Origin: Rostratula benghalensis
Taxonomy: Eukaryota > Chordata > Aves > Charadriiformes > Rostratulidae
NCBI GenBank assembly: GCA_013399305.1
Contig: VXAI01000019.1
Location: forward strand, 6,697,452 to 6,761,451
Length of the DNA: 64,000 bases
Direction: 5' to 3'
Notes under the pieces: generated by a model
The model's database searches: none
The model's input: only the letters and a program-made list of their open reading frames with translations
Told to the model about the DNA's origin: nothing
Shown: in pieces, positions 10,269-22,627 of the stretch
Layout: each line of letters begins with the position of its first letter
How positions within the stretch are numbered: position 1 is the first letter of the stretch
Position numbers and translations under genes: made by a program

Positions 10269-13200
10269 TGCCAGTGTGTTTCTGTAAGGATCATATGTGT
10301 GTGCATGTGGTTAATTAGAAACCACTCTTCAGCTATACCACCCTGTTTAGAAAGGGCTTCTCCATGAGTGGTGTGGTTCTGTTCTTGTATCTATCTCACC
10401 CCTAAGTTCCCATCTGAGAAACCCAAAGTGCTACAGAGTGAGAAAACGAGATGACAATATGAGAAGACATAGTTATTCTGACTTACTGGTAAGAGTACAA
10501 AAGATTTTAATAGCAATGTTACCATAGTACGAAAAGATTTTGGCACTCTGTATTCTGATATTGGAATAAAGTAAATTACTAGCACTTTTTGCCTAAAGAT
10601 TAACAAAAATTGCTGGAGATAATTCTGTATTTACTGTGGTAAAGATGTAACTAGGGTTTTTAAGTGAAAAGAGAGGCAATTAGCTCGTACTTCAATTAAG
10701 TTACAGTAACCATCATTAGTTTTAGCTTGGCTGAAAACATTTCTGTGAGAATTAGTGCTATTTTTCCTGCTTTTAAAATTACCATTAAGAGAGAGAAAAA
10801 TGGCATTTGCCTTTTACTGGTTTATACATACGACTTCCATAATATTGTACCGAGCATGACAAATTGGGTTTCTCTTCAATGCAAAGAAATGCATAAATAT
10901 CAATAATTTGACATAGTGTATAAGCAGAAAGTACAAAGTGTGCTGCAGAGTTTATGACAACATAAGTAATTGTGATTAGTATAAAGGATATGGAAAGTCT
11001 GACATGACTCCTAAATGCAACGTGGAATAGGCTGCACGAGACAAAGATTTCAGTAAATGGGAAAGGCATTAAATATCAAGGAAAAATAGATTTCACATAA
11101 TTAGATTTTGCATTTGCATATGATAACAACATGGGCAGAATAAGCATTGTGTGTTTCAATCGTCACCTGCACTTCTGCCAAAGCAGGCATTGAATGTAAA
11201 CATCAACAGCTCAGAGTCTGTCACACAACAGTGATGAGATAGTTCTTTTTATTTTGTTCTCCTCCTAGAACTAAGTGAGGACCCTTTTAAGGAAGAAAGA
11301 AAAGCCCTACCCTTTAAATACTGCAACACTAAGGGATAAAACTCTTGTTTTTTTCCCCTTTGTGCTTGGAACACATTCAGGACCTCTGTTGCTTTAAGAC
11401 TTTTGGTTTTGTTTTTTTTTTTAAGGTAATGCTTAGAAGGGAAATAAGGCATTAACATAGCTTTGACAGTTGAAAAAGTACCAAAATATCTTTGATATTG
11501 TGGCCTGTTCCCTGCTGTTTACTTTCACCCTGTACCTTTTGGCAGAAAACTCCTCCATTTCTCCAGCTGATGTGGTCTTAACGCAATACCATCAGGTGAG
11601 TGCACAGGGGTGGATGATACAGTAAGACTGGTTTCTTCATTGTCTTTCAACTAACTTTCTGGTTTTGAGTAAAACCTCTATTTTTCCGTCCACTTTCTTT
11701 TGAGGTAGGTTTGAAAATCTGCCACCGTTACAAATGACCCACAATTTCTGCAACAAACTGAATAGTAACCGTGGAAAGATCCCTGGAGAGAAAACAACTT
11801 TTTACTTGTCAAAAATGAGTCAAAACGCCAACTACTCAACTTCTTTCTAAGATCCAGAAAATGCAGACATCTTAATTAATTGCCCTCCTATGCTCCTAAA
11901 TTATCTGAATAAGAAAGAGAACCAAAAAAATCAAGAGGGATTCAATGAAAACATGCCTCTGGTTGCAAAAGATGTGTTATTGTTTTAGTAAATCAGTAAT
12001 ATAAAAATGTAAAAATGCAGAGACTGTAATATGTGCTCTATAAGCACTGAATAATTCACTAAACAGGATTATGGTAATCTGTTTTTTAAAAAGAGATATA
12101 ATTTATTTCATGCAAGATTTTGTACCCTCTGAATATAATGATACAATTATAAAAATTATAAAGATTTAGAAATAATTTGAATGGCTTTTCACTGAGTATT
12201 TATGTAGATGACTAATGACTAATGACTAATAGGAAACAACCCTTATTATGGTGATGCCAAAAGAATTATGAGAAATTGTCATTTCTCCTCTGTACCTAGC
12301 ACAATGGGGAGTAGAACAACGGAAGTAAGTGGGTTGGTCAGGGAAAAAAAAAAAAAAAGTCTATGGAAAAATGTAGGCACCCAGTATTGTTATTACATGC
12401 ACACATTAAAAATACAAAGGTACCTGAATGTTTTTGGTTTACCTAATATCAAGGCATTCAGAACCCTGCAGAATCCTAGTGCACATTCCTACTAAACTGA
12501 CAGCAACATTGTCACATATGAATGTTCTTGTGGCCCAGATGGATATTTTGGTTTTGGTTTTCGGTGTATTTTGCTTGCTAAAAATAAGTGAAAATAAACC
12601 AAGACAAATAACTGAGCCCCAGCCCTAAGTTGCTCTGGAATGAGAAAGTTCAGATATAATGCAGGGACCCATTTGGCCACTTCAGCGTTGACTGATGGGG
12701 ACTGTGGTGACAAAGAGCCTGTGAAGGGCAGAGATTTCTGCTTCTCTTGTAATACTGTTCTGCTGAAAGCATGCAGGAGAGCCATCATGGGCTACCTCCT
12801 GCTGGGTAATTTTGTTTTATTTTGGCACAGAGAAGTGAGAAGATTTCCACGGGACAAAAAGAGAGCTGGTAGCTGACTGTGACTGACAGCACAAAACATT
12901 GAAACAATAATCCACCGAGATCATTTATGTAAAAAAAGGAACCCAGAGATATTCAGCCCCTGAGGCTTCTCTTGTAAGAGGCTATTATTATTTGTATTGA
13001 TTTTGGTATGCAAGTTCTCTCTTTCCTCCTCTCTCCTGGCCCACAGTGCAAACTATAAATAATAAACGAAAGAAGTCTTGCCCTGAAACCATCACTACCT
13101 TTGCAGCACATTAATTTGTGCACCTCCAGTTGGAAAACCAGAAAAAAATCACGGGGAAAGTGGGTAGGCTGAATGAAGCCCTGCCTTCAAAACCAAAGAA

Positions 13201-13883
13201 AAACACTTTCCAGCATTCTCACCTGCATCAAGGCCTCCTGATGCGCTATTTACAAAATACTACCTAAATGCAACATGAAAATGCCCTTTTTTGATGCTAG
13301 TTCTGCTTTGACTACATATATTTTGATCAGATACTTCTTTGTGTCCTCTCATCCACCAGGCAATATTGTATTACTAACTCCCAACATTGCCCAGGCTACT
13401 GCACGTCTTGGGAAATGGAGACAATTGCTTGTCCTCACTCTCCCAAGACACAGGGATTTGTGTCAGTACAGGTGATGTTTTCTCCCTACTTGTCTGCTTT
13501 TAAGAATTTTTGAATAGAATTATAAGCATGCTGGGAAATTTCATAGCTGAAAGCCTGGCTTCATTCCTCTCTGTTGGAATGTGGCTGTTAAGTTTAAGGC
13601 TGGTAGGATTTAACTTTGAGTGTCTTGGGTATCCAATCCATGTGTATTTCACCTTCTTGTGTATTTCCTCATCCTTTTAATTTCTGTTCTTAATATGTAA
13701 AATTATATGTCTACCACCACATAACAGAATCTTGGAGTTTTGGGTAGGGTATAATGTAATACAAGGGTTAGACCTTCCCAGTAAATATCTCAGTTGAAAT
13801 ACTGAGCTATGTAATGTGGGGCAAAGATTAAGGCCTTTTGTGGTGGGTTTGCATTTTATTGCTGTGTGACACCTCATATAGTC
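10269..13883. other. Unique AT-rich sequence, no gene seen
   Basis: No recognised repeat apart from a short ATGACTA tandem at about 12207-12230, a T-run near 11410 and an A-run near 12345. One forward exon-like segment (11546-11595) is listed separately. Open frames on both strands are short and unremarkable. Confidence 0.55.
11546..11595 (+). other. Candidate short internal exon (unproven)
   Basis: Fifty bases are bounded by a strong 3' splice site (pyrimidine tract from about 11505, ending CCTTTTGGCAG) and a consensus 5' splice site (CATCAG then GTGAGTG). One frame is open throughout, needing two bases to finish the first codon: NSSISPADVVLTQYHQ. The other two frames contain stops. No family is recognised. 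Such segments also arise by chance, so this is only a candidate for a short exon of a gene whose other parts I cannot place. Confidence 0.2.
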
Positions 13884-14030
13884 TTCCCTGGAGGGGTTCA
13901 AGGCCAGGTTGAAGGAGGCTTTGAGCAACCTGGTCTGGTGGGAGGTGTCCCTGCCCAGGGCAGTTGGTTGGAAACAGATGATCCTTAAGGTCCCTCGCAA
14001 CCCAAACCATTCTGTGATGATTCTATGATC
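13884..14030 (+). mobile_element. CR1 LINE 3' end, short fragment (forward)
   Basis: The sequence reads CCCTGGAGGGGTTCAAGGCC, GGCTTTGAGCAACCTGGTCT, GGTGGGAGGTGTCCCTGCCC, then AAGGTCCCTCGCAACCCAAA and CCATTCTGTGATGATTCTAT as a slightly disturbed octamer tail. It is about 150 bases long, like the copy at 10.1 kb. It directly abuts the probable LTR-derived repeat that follows, so one of the two probably inserted beside or into the other. Confidence 0.94.
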
Positions 14031-14034
14031 TTTT

Positions 14035-14285
14035 TGGCCAGTTCAGCCCAGCTGTCCCAGCTGTGTCCCCACTCAACCTCTTCCCCATCACCAGCCTCCG
14101 TGCTAGAAGGACAGAGTGAGAAACAGAGAAATACCGGGTGTTCTGGGAGCACTGTTCAGCAATAGCTAAGGCATCCATGTGTTATCAATGCTCTTAGAGT
14201 CACAAATTTAAAATAAAAAGAACCATCTGGGCTTCTGTGAACCAAATGAACTCCATCCCAGCCAGACCCAGAACACTTGGCATGT
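14035..14285 (+). repeat. Probable avian ERV LTR fragment, diverged copy A
   Basis: This stretch shares ordered blocks with 43515-43740: AGCTGTCCCAGCTGTGTCCC near the start, a CTGYTCAGCAAYAGCT block, TTATCAA about 20 bases later, and ATCCCAGCC near the end. From general knowledge of bird genomes this word order is typical of an interspersed endogenous-retrovirus LTR family. No coding region or intact LTR pair is present. The family name cannot be fixed without a repeat library, and strand is given as the orientation shared by both copies. Confidence 0.6.
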
Positions 14286-14640
14286 AACAAACTTCTAACT
14301 ATAAAAGCCAAATGTCTAACAAATAAATTTGTGTCACCCAAGCAATCACATTTGAAGCAATATGACATCCAGTTTCCACCAATATAAGATTAAAGACCTT
14401 AGTGAATGAAAAGCCTGCACACAGTATATTCCAGTGACCTTACAAGGAAGATCTCAAAAACTAAGAAAATAATGGAAGACTGATAATAAAATGCAAGTCA
14501 GTCTGGGAATGAGAGAGGATTTATTTTCTTTCTCTTTCGAGCAGGATAGCTACAGTGTCCTGATATGTCTTAGAAGCTGGTTCTTCACTGGTGCTTGCAA
14601 AATGGCAAGAGATGAGAGACAGCAGAGAGACTAAAAATTT

Positions 14641-14661
14641 CTAGCATAATTCTTATGCTAG
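14641..14661. repeat. Short perfect inverted repeat
   Basis: CTAGCATAA and its exact reverse complement TTATGCTAG flank a TTC loop. It is too short for a microRNA precursor, and there is no flanking gene for a terminator role. Confidence 0.8.
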
Positions 14662-16986
14662 AATATATGTATATATTTCTGACATAAGAATTCAACTACT
14701 GAATGTAAGAATTGTTTTTTTGTCAGAAATCTTAACATTTCTCAGTGCCGAACTTCCTATCTTCGCTGGCCACTGTGTACACTTGTGACCTGCTTTTTTA
14801 TTTCAGTTGGGGACCCATGATAAATAACATTCAGTGTGAGCATCTGATGAATCCTGGAGATACTGCTGGAAGCAGTCAGTAATTTCTCCGATCCTAGTGC
14901 AGCATCTGCGTGCTGTTAGAAATGTGGAAATAAACCGAGCAACCGAATAATCAGAAATACTTTTGAAATGTGCTGGCTAGATGGATCTAGATGGATGTTA
15001 CACTGGGGATCAAATTCATCCTTTTCAGTGTCTTCTCGGTGATATTATCATTTGGGTGAAATATTAAAGTTACAAGGAGATGTTGCCACAATAGGGACCT
15101 GACTGAAAATGAATGTTGCTTATTTCTTTCTCTGTTCCAGTTGGTTGGTTTGTGCAGTCCTTCACTTTCCTACAGTAGTTCAGAAAAACCCTTTGAAATG
15201 TACAATTAAGACTTACTTCACAGTTCCTTTCTGTACAAAACCCCCCTGATTGAAGACATTTTAATCACTTTTATTTCCACAAAACTGTGTTGGGCATACC
15301 TGTAGCACAATAAGTCATTTCACTTACAGGCTATTGCAGAATTTTTTTTCCCAGCATCTTTATGACCATAGAAATGTAAAGATGTATTGAGCTACCGGGG
15401 GCTGACTTAATTGGTTGCAGCGCATTTGAAATGTGATGGAGGATGATTTAATCAACCTCTAACACTGATGGAGTTAAGCACTCTGTCCACTAGAAAATGG
15501 TGTAATCTTTCATTGAGTTCCTAAGTGCTTGTTTACGGTTCTTTTGAAGGTGCTGTACCGGTGATTGTGTATTGCCATCCATCGTAGAGACTACAGAAAT
15601 GAAAACAGCTACTGCAAAGCATGAGAGATGTGTCAGATGCCAGAAGATAAATATAGTTTCAGGGGTGATTGATAGATATTAACTGTTTAAAAAAGTCCAT
15701 AATCTATGAAGTGTCAAGTATGCATACTGAATTAATGAAAACAAAGATGCACATATTCTATATTTTTCTTGTCAAAGCAGGAATTACACAACATGTTTTC
15801 TTTAAATTTTAATGCTGATTATCATTGCTTTTACCTGATGTTTTCTTAGAATGAGTTGCTTACGTCAAACTGTTTGTCCTTGAAATTATGAAAGTGGATA
15901 AATATGGAACACAGCAGTACAATCTCTCTAATTTTCCTGATATGACAATCAGGTACCTGCACCTCTCTGGACTATATTGTCCTTGTGAGGAATCAAACAC
16001 ACTCAATCTCTGCTGGGTTTGGCTGTCGTTTCACCCATCCACTGAGATCTGGAAAACTGACTTTGCAACAGTCTGTCTTTAAAATAAGCAGCACCCAAAT
16101 TGCAAGCAAATCTGCTTTCCTAAGGACTTGCTGGGAAATTTATCTTAACGTTGCTCTTAGGCAACTAGCTTACCTTTGCTGTGCCCTGGTATTGTTTATT
16201 TTGCATGAACAGCAAAAGCACCTTCAAGAAATCATTGTTTCCAAAGCACACAGAGCAAACTGATGTCCAAGGGATGCCAGCTCTGAGTGCTTATTTTCTG
16301 GTAACTCAGAGATGAAAGAAGAGTGCCTAGAAAGGCAGCTGGGCAGGGGTTGTGGACATCAGCACTGGACATGAACTATTTCATAGTGCTAAAGTTTGGA
16401 AGGGATTTGCTAGAAACCTTCCATGCCTAACGTCACGAGAATATGTGTTAGTCATTTAGAAAAACAACAACAAACAAACAATACTCTCCCCCCCCAAAAA
16501 AACCCCACCCCTCATCTAACCAACCAGATGAGAATATAAATGTTTAAATACTACCTAAATCACACCAAAACCACCTGACTGTTTTCTTGTTGAAGGTGCA
16601 GATTTTCTCTCCTAAGTCCTCTTTTTTTATTCAACCCCCAAACTGCTGCTTTGTTTCCGGTTTGTAGAATTCACCACCAAAGTCACCGTGTCTGTTCATT
16701 TGTCCAGAAACTTAAAGTTTTATTTCTGGGCATACTGAGATGTACCTCAGACTTGCTTGTGATGAGCAGGTCAGTGCAGGTGTATCATGGCTGGCTCTCA
16801 TTCACATCTCTTCGTGCCTAAGTTAATATTAACTGAATAGCTTAATCAATAGAAAATTAATTGAATAACAGGAGAGTATTCATCTCAAACCTCTCTACTT
16901 CTGAATAATTTAGCCTGAAAGGTAGATTACTCTCCCGTGAGGTGTGAAATATCTCATCAGGGAAAGCAGCAGCTCTAGCTTTCACC

Positions 16987-17028
16987 TTTGGAAACGATGA
17001 ATGCTGTTTTGGAAACGGTGAACACTGT
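16987..17028 (+). repeat. Imperfect tandem duplication, 2 x 21 bp
   Basis: Two adjacent 21-base units both begin TTTGGAAACG and end CTGT, with 18 of 21 positions identical. It is a local duplication with no known function. Confidence 0.85.
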
Positions 17029-18766
17029 TCCGGGCTGCACTAGCCCCACAATTTTTTTCTGGTTCTATTTTGAAAGAAGTATCTGATGTTTGTTGGGTTA
17101 TTTTTATGAAAGAAAACACAAAGATTTCTATCAGTAGGTGAAGTCACTAGATTCCCAGAGGGGAGTAGGATTTGATGTGAATTGTGAGTTCTTCCTGTTG
17201 GCTGCCTCGGGCTCATCGTTTCGGCCTGATCCTTTCCTGTAACGAGTTTTCTGATGTCGAGGGCAGGGTACACCCCAGCATCATCGTGAATTTATTTCAG
17301 AGAGGTTATAGCCTACTAAATATAAAGCAGAGGCGAGGAAACAGCATCGTCTCGTCTGGTCTGCTTATGACCCAGAGTTTAACCAAAAAACTCTCTCAGA
17401 AAAATAGACAAACCAAATCACTTACCAAGTTTTGAAAATAATTCTGTGAACAAGATACTAATTTGGATATTGCCTGTGAAATACAGGGATATTTGAACAG
17501 TGGTGTTCACGAAGAGAAGAGCTGTCAACTAAAAATACAGTGCAGGCTTCTGACAATGAGTTCAGAATAGAAAATCAGAGAAATTATTCGCATTCTATTT
17601 AGCACCTAATACCCATGGAAGAAACTTGGTCATTACATGGACATGTCACCAGTGGAAGGGGACAAGAGGCAAAATCCATTCTATAAGTTATTTGTCACAC
17701 ATTGTTCATTCTGCTCTAGCCCAGTGCCGATGTCAGGCAGACGGAACATGAAATAACTTTTCTACCTCTCTAGGTTCTCTGTAGAGAGGTGTTTCCACGT
17801 ACAAGAGCCGTGCTGTAGTGCTGCTGTATTTTTGAAGCCACAATTTGCTGGGTCATTCTCCTGATTAGCTGAGTTCCTGTACCAGAGAGTGTGTGGTGTA
17901 TTATGTATCTCATTCTCTTATTTCAGATGACAAAGCCTAATTTAATTGTAAGTACCCCTGGGATTTATGGGGAAGTCGAAGCTCAATTTTTAAAAACTTT
18001 AATATGGTTGCTGTAAAACTTAATTGTACTGTCTGGCTCTTTTAGTGGTAAATTCTAATTAATCTAAAGTGTGGAAAGGAAATGAAAGACTAATTTTTAA
18101 AAAAATTGCTTCCTTTTGTTCCTGTCTACTTCTTAATCTGAATATAACCTAATGAGGCAATGTTAGTTCAAAGCTTAGCCTGACCATTCTTTGCAAGTGG
18201 TTAATGTAACAACTGATTTTATTCTTGTAACTATTTTATGTGCACTGTAACATGGCTAAGACTATTGATTTAGTCAATAAACACTTATTCATGTCCAAAC
18301 CAACCCTAATTGGATGGACATAAAATAAAGTGTAATACAATAATTATTTGATTGCCTATAAGAAGAGCTAAACACGTGAGCTGGACTTGCCGTCTTCCTC
18401 TGGGGATCTGCTGTCTGTACAATTGTCTCTGTCTCAAGTGTCTGGCATTTGCTAAAACTGGGAAGGGATAAGGTATGGGAGGATAATTGCTCTGTTGTTG
18501 TAGTTCATTTGTGATCTTAGATACCCCTGCAAGCAAGCAAAATTGCTTCCTGTCTAATGAAGATAATTTAACTACACAATAGCGGCACAAAGTTGCCTCA
18601 GCCTCTGGATCGCGTTCTGACTCTGGGACTCAGACAGGCACGTGGCTTTGGGACATCATGTTAATTTGTCACCTGCATTGGCTACAGTGAATGGGCACGA
18701 AACCTGCCCGATGGCATTAACGTGATTGTTTTCAACTCTGTACTTTGGGGAACGTGATGCACTCAC

Positions 18767-18867
18767 CTCCCCTCTGCTGAACCCCTCAAGGTCAAACCTC
18801 CGTAAGGTTTCGAGGGTGGGCACTGTAGGACTAACTAGGAGGTAATAAGCTGCTGGACCTTCCCTCA
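18767..18867 (-). other. Candidate internal exon (unproven)
   Basis: On the minus strand a 3' splice site (ATCTTGCAG) is followed by 101 bases and a strong 5' splice site (GGGGAG then GTGAGT, from ACTCAC at 18761-18766). One frame stays open through 33 codons after two phase bases and includes PAAYYLLVSPTVPTL and LRRFDLEGFSRGE. It lies inside the longest open frame of the window (146 codons on the minus strand, 18656-19096), which matches no family I recognise. The pyrimidine tract is only moderate. It may be a chance pseudo-exon. Confidence 0.2.
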
Positions 18868-21800
18868 CTGCAAGATTTTTAATGAGAAATAATACAATGA
18901 TGTGTTTATGCTGCTTGCAGCAGTTCCAGATTCGTAGCCATCTCAGGGACGACGGACATCTCTGCCAAAAGAAAAAGAATTTCCATTTGTTCCTATCCCT
19001 GCCTCCTATTAGAGGTGAAAGAGGTGAAAGGATGAAAGATCTCATTACTTCCAAACTGCCTTTCTTTGCCATATGGAGAGTAAAGAACAAAAACATCTCT
19101 TTCTCTTCTCTGAAGGGAAAGGGATGAAACCATGTTTTCCCACACAGGCTTTAATCTCTGGGACCATAGTGCATGTGGCAGTACGGGAAACAGAAATAAG
19201 AGAATGAAATAAGGGATCAGCTCTGCTGAAACCTGGGGTCCGGGGCTGTGGGCAAGGTGTTTCCTCACTTTTGAAGGAAATTCGGTGTGTGTACAGGGGT
19301 AGAGATGACACCAAGGCAGGGAGCGCCGTTAGCCTTGAATGTTTTGAGGATTTGGAGGGTATAAAAGAGGAGTCAGGGGGCTTTGGAAAGCCATGCAGTT
19401 TTAACAGCTTTTTGAGGTCAGGCCTGCTTTTGCTGCTGTCTTTGGTCATGAACTGAGTGACACCTGTACCCGTCTCTCTCTGTCATCCCTTCTGAAACCG
19501 CCTCCTCGCTCTCCGCGGGGGGCAGCTGCCTGGGAAGACCTAGATTGGATGTGGCTCAGCTTCATAACCTTGGCTCAGACCTCCGAGGAAAGTGCTAAGC
19601 TGAGAGGAAGTCTGCGGAGTAGAGGCACGCCAGATAAGAAAGGCAAAACCGCAGACGGAGCAGGATTGTTGGGGCTGTGTCATTAGTAGCTCGAGGTTTC
19701 AAGAGGAAGAACATCAGCATGAAAGGGTAGAAAATCCCAAAGGTGAGAAAAATGGAGTCAGTGAAAAAGGATCTGTGTCAGGGGCAGTGGAATCTGGCCC
19801 TTCCACTCCAGGCTGGTGCCTGCCCAGCCAGCTGAGACTCCGGGGGTCTTATCATGCCAGAGCCCGTATAAGTACTTCGTCTAGTGGCTTGTTAAATCCC
19901 AGATATCTCTGTGTGCATCAGCCAATAAATAACTGCATTATATTTTAAGCTGCATGTATCTTGCTGGCAGATGCTCTTTGTGCAGGGCGAAAAATGCCTG
20001 CAAAATGACCCCAGTGGAAGGGTAACATACCTTAGCAGAATGTTCCTCCTCCTATGAAAGAAGAGCTTAGTCTTCATGGTGAGAAACTTCTGTATTTTGA
20101 GTGCAACTTTCACTGTAGCCACAGATTATTGCTTTTCCCTGCAATGATTTCATTTCCCTACTGATGCAGGGAAGTGAAGCTATTGGAGTGACTGATGTGT
20201 GTAATTTGTGACTGGATAGTCCTGCTGTATATACATGCACTTACATATGGTCACTTAACAACCGAAGCATCAAAAATACCCACAATACATCAAAGTAATT
20301 CTGAATGCTGGCTAATATAAACCTATAACAGGAAGGAAGTTCAGAGCAGAAATCAAACTTTCAGGTATTAGTGATCTCGCTATGTCTAGATATTGCAATA
20401 CTTTACCAAAGGTAAGGGTGGCTCTAGAAGAGTCTTTGATGTAGTGATAGATAAGAATGGCTTTTCCATTTCAGCCCTGAACTCTAAGTTCTTGAAATGC
20501 ATTTAAATGATTTTTTTTTTTCTGCCTAATTAAGACAAATCCAAAACAAAGATGAAGAAAAATAGAAGGGATATTGAGAAGCCCCAAACCAATTTCCTTA
20601 TAAACTCAAAGAGATAACTTCTGCTACCAATCATTACTCCATCACAGCATACAGGTATTACCTCCCTGAAATTTATGTCATGGTACACAAAGCATATTTT
20701 TACCACCTACCACACATTATCTTTTCATCTATTTTACAACCCTGTAGAAGAGCATCACTCTGAAGTCACACACAATCTAATTTCAAAAACAACTTTGATT
20801 TTTTTTAACCTAAATTAGAATAATCTTAAAAGGGAAATTGTTCAGAATGTTCTGAGCTTATTAAATGGGACCATATTTCGTTATTTCAAGACAGGCAACT
20901 ACAAATATACAGACTCACTATTATGGAGATAAACTTAGATTATACATTTTAGGAGAACTATTCCAATTTTAGCAGTTCTACACAGGCAGCTACCCCCGTG
21001 CCCTAGGGCTAGAATTTCATCTTAAATTCTAGAAGGCAAGGTAGATAAAATGTCTTACAGAAATGTGCACTGAAGTCTTTCTGCTCTCTGAGCTAAGTAA
21101 ATTTAAAATTAATTAAATTTTCCATTAAAAATGCTTTCTTTTGAATTTGGGCCTGTAACAGAACTTTGCTCATTGTTCATTCCAGTTATATGTGATCCCA
21201 GCACCTTCTCAGATTAATGTAAATATTCTAACAGCTCAAGGCTTTAAAAATGACCTTACTTCTTAGTCTCTGCCTGGAAATTAAACATAATTTGTGGGTG
21301 TGTACTCTAAAAATATATCTTATGTACAATGCTGGACAGAAAATATTGGATTTATTCACAATTTTCTTATCTTTAGATCACTTGGATAAGAAATAAGTTA
21401 TCTGATTGCACCTGGATGAAGCAAATATTTGTTGGATGTTTGAGTTATTTTTGTAAGCTGAATTATCAAATGAATCTAAAACCTAAAAGAAAATAAAATT
21501 CTTATAATGCCCACTTTAATACCTGCCATGAATGCAGCTGCTCTCTTAATGAAAATAGACTGCACTTTATAGCTGCTGTATTTTCACAAGTACCTTTTTT
21601 TTTCAGTAGTAAGAAATGGGTACTGGATGTTTAAATACTGATTATTGAGATGTTCATTTACTGATACTACCTTGGTTTCCCTCCTGCTTTTAAGCAGCAC
21701 CGCTTTAACAACTGCATAAGTCTCATAGACACCCCAGCATTAGCCAAGCATTCTGTTGCCAAGCAACATTTAGTCCACATTTTTAAAGAATTTGTTTCAT

Positions 21801-22559
21801 TTGACGTACATCAGTCAGTTATTTTCATCTACAGGCTGACGTGACCCTCATTTTTAGATTTTTAATATGACTGATCATCAATGGCACTGATTGGCATAGG
21901 TGGTACTTGTAGCCACTGGAAACTACAATAAATTTGGAGAAGCAGAAACATTGTGATCAAAGTTGTGCTTTGTGTCACATCGAAGCACCTTTTCTGCCAG
22001 CTTTTCTGTTTTTATGAATCTCAATTTAGGAATATTTCAGCTGCAGAGTTTCCTAATGATACTTCAACATTTTACACCTGATGGGAATTTAGGCACCGTG
22101 AATGTAAGGTTCAAATATGCTTTCCAAAGAAATGCTTGCACTAATAGTCAATGTTTCGTTGACCTAAGTAGCAAATATATGCTTTATGCTATGGAATGCA
22201 TGATGAAATGTTAAAAAAATGAAGACAAAACCCTCATGTCGAAATGGAAATGTGAAAATTGCAGCATGAAATTCTACACATCCTATATAAGGTTATATAA
22301 GATGTGGAAAAGTTGCAGCGGACCTACTTTAAATCTACAATGTAGTGCTGGAGCCTTTTGACAACAGAAGTTACACAGTAGTTTTGCATAACACAATGTT
22401 TTTTGACAAAAGAAGCGCACTCCTGGAACCCCGAGAGGAACAACAGAACAGCGAATCCTGCCCTGAATATCTAACGGGTGTGAGAAACGTGGGCTGGTGC
22501 GGGTGGTGACCGAGTAAACGATCTCATGGCTGACCCCTGGTCTTGCAAAGGACCTTACT
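18868..22559. other. Unique sequence, partly less AT-rich, no gene seen
   Basis: From about 18600 to 19870 the base composition is more balanced and CpG appears more often (for example CGCCTCCTCGCTCTCCGCGG near 19500). Three overlapping minus-strand frames of 91-146 codons occur, probably because stop codons are rarer in such sequence. No known repeat or protein is visible. From 19870 to 22400 the sequence is ordinary AT-rich DNA. Confidence 0.5.
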
Positions 22560-22627
22560 CTGAGCAGGAGGCTGAACTACACACTCCCAGGGTCCCTTCC
22601 GACCCGACCAACTCCATCGTTCTGCCC
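22560..22627 (+). mobile_element. CR1 LINE 3' end, short diverged fragment (forward)
   Basis: GAGCAGGAGGCTGAACTACA followed by CAGGGTCCCTTCCGACCCGA and a degraded tail (CCAACTCCATCGTTCTGCC) matches the last ~65 bases of CR1. The upstream 100 bases are GC-richer and may be more of the same element, but I cannot align them with confidence. Confidence 0.65.

Larger units (their letters stand above)
14286..18766. other. Unique AT-rich sequence, no gene seen
   Basis: Contains a perfect 9-bp-arm hairpin (14641-14661), a 10-bp tandem CTAGATGGAT pair (14977-14996), a C/A-rich simple stretch at about 16460-16510, and an imperfect 2 x 21-bp tandem (16987-17028). No coding family is recognised. Confidence 0.55.

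Noticed and set aside
12207..12230. ATGACTA tandem as a CRISPR-like or functional array
   Set aside because: Three 7-base units only: a simple slippage repeat in a eukaryotic genome.
18656..19096. Longest open frame (146 codons, minus strand) as a protein-coding gene
   Set aside because: No recognisable domain. It overlaps other long frames in the same balanced-composition region and has no promoter or conserved start. Only the splice-bounded part is kept, as a weak exon candidate.
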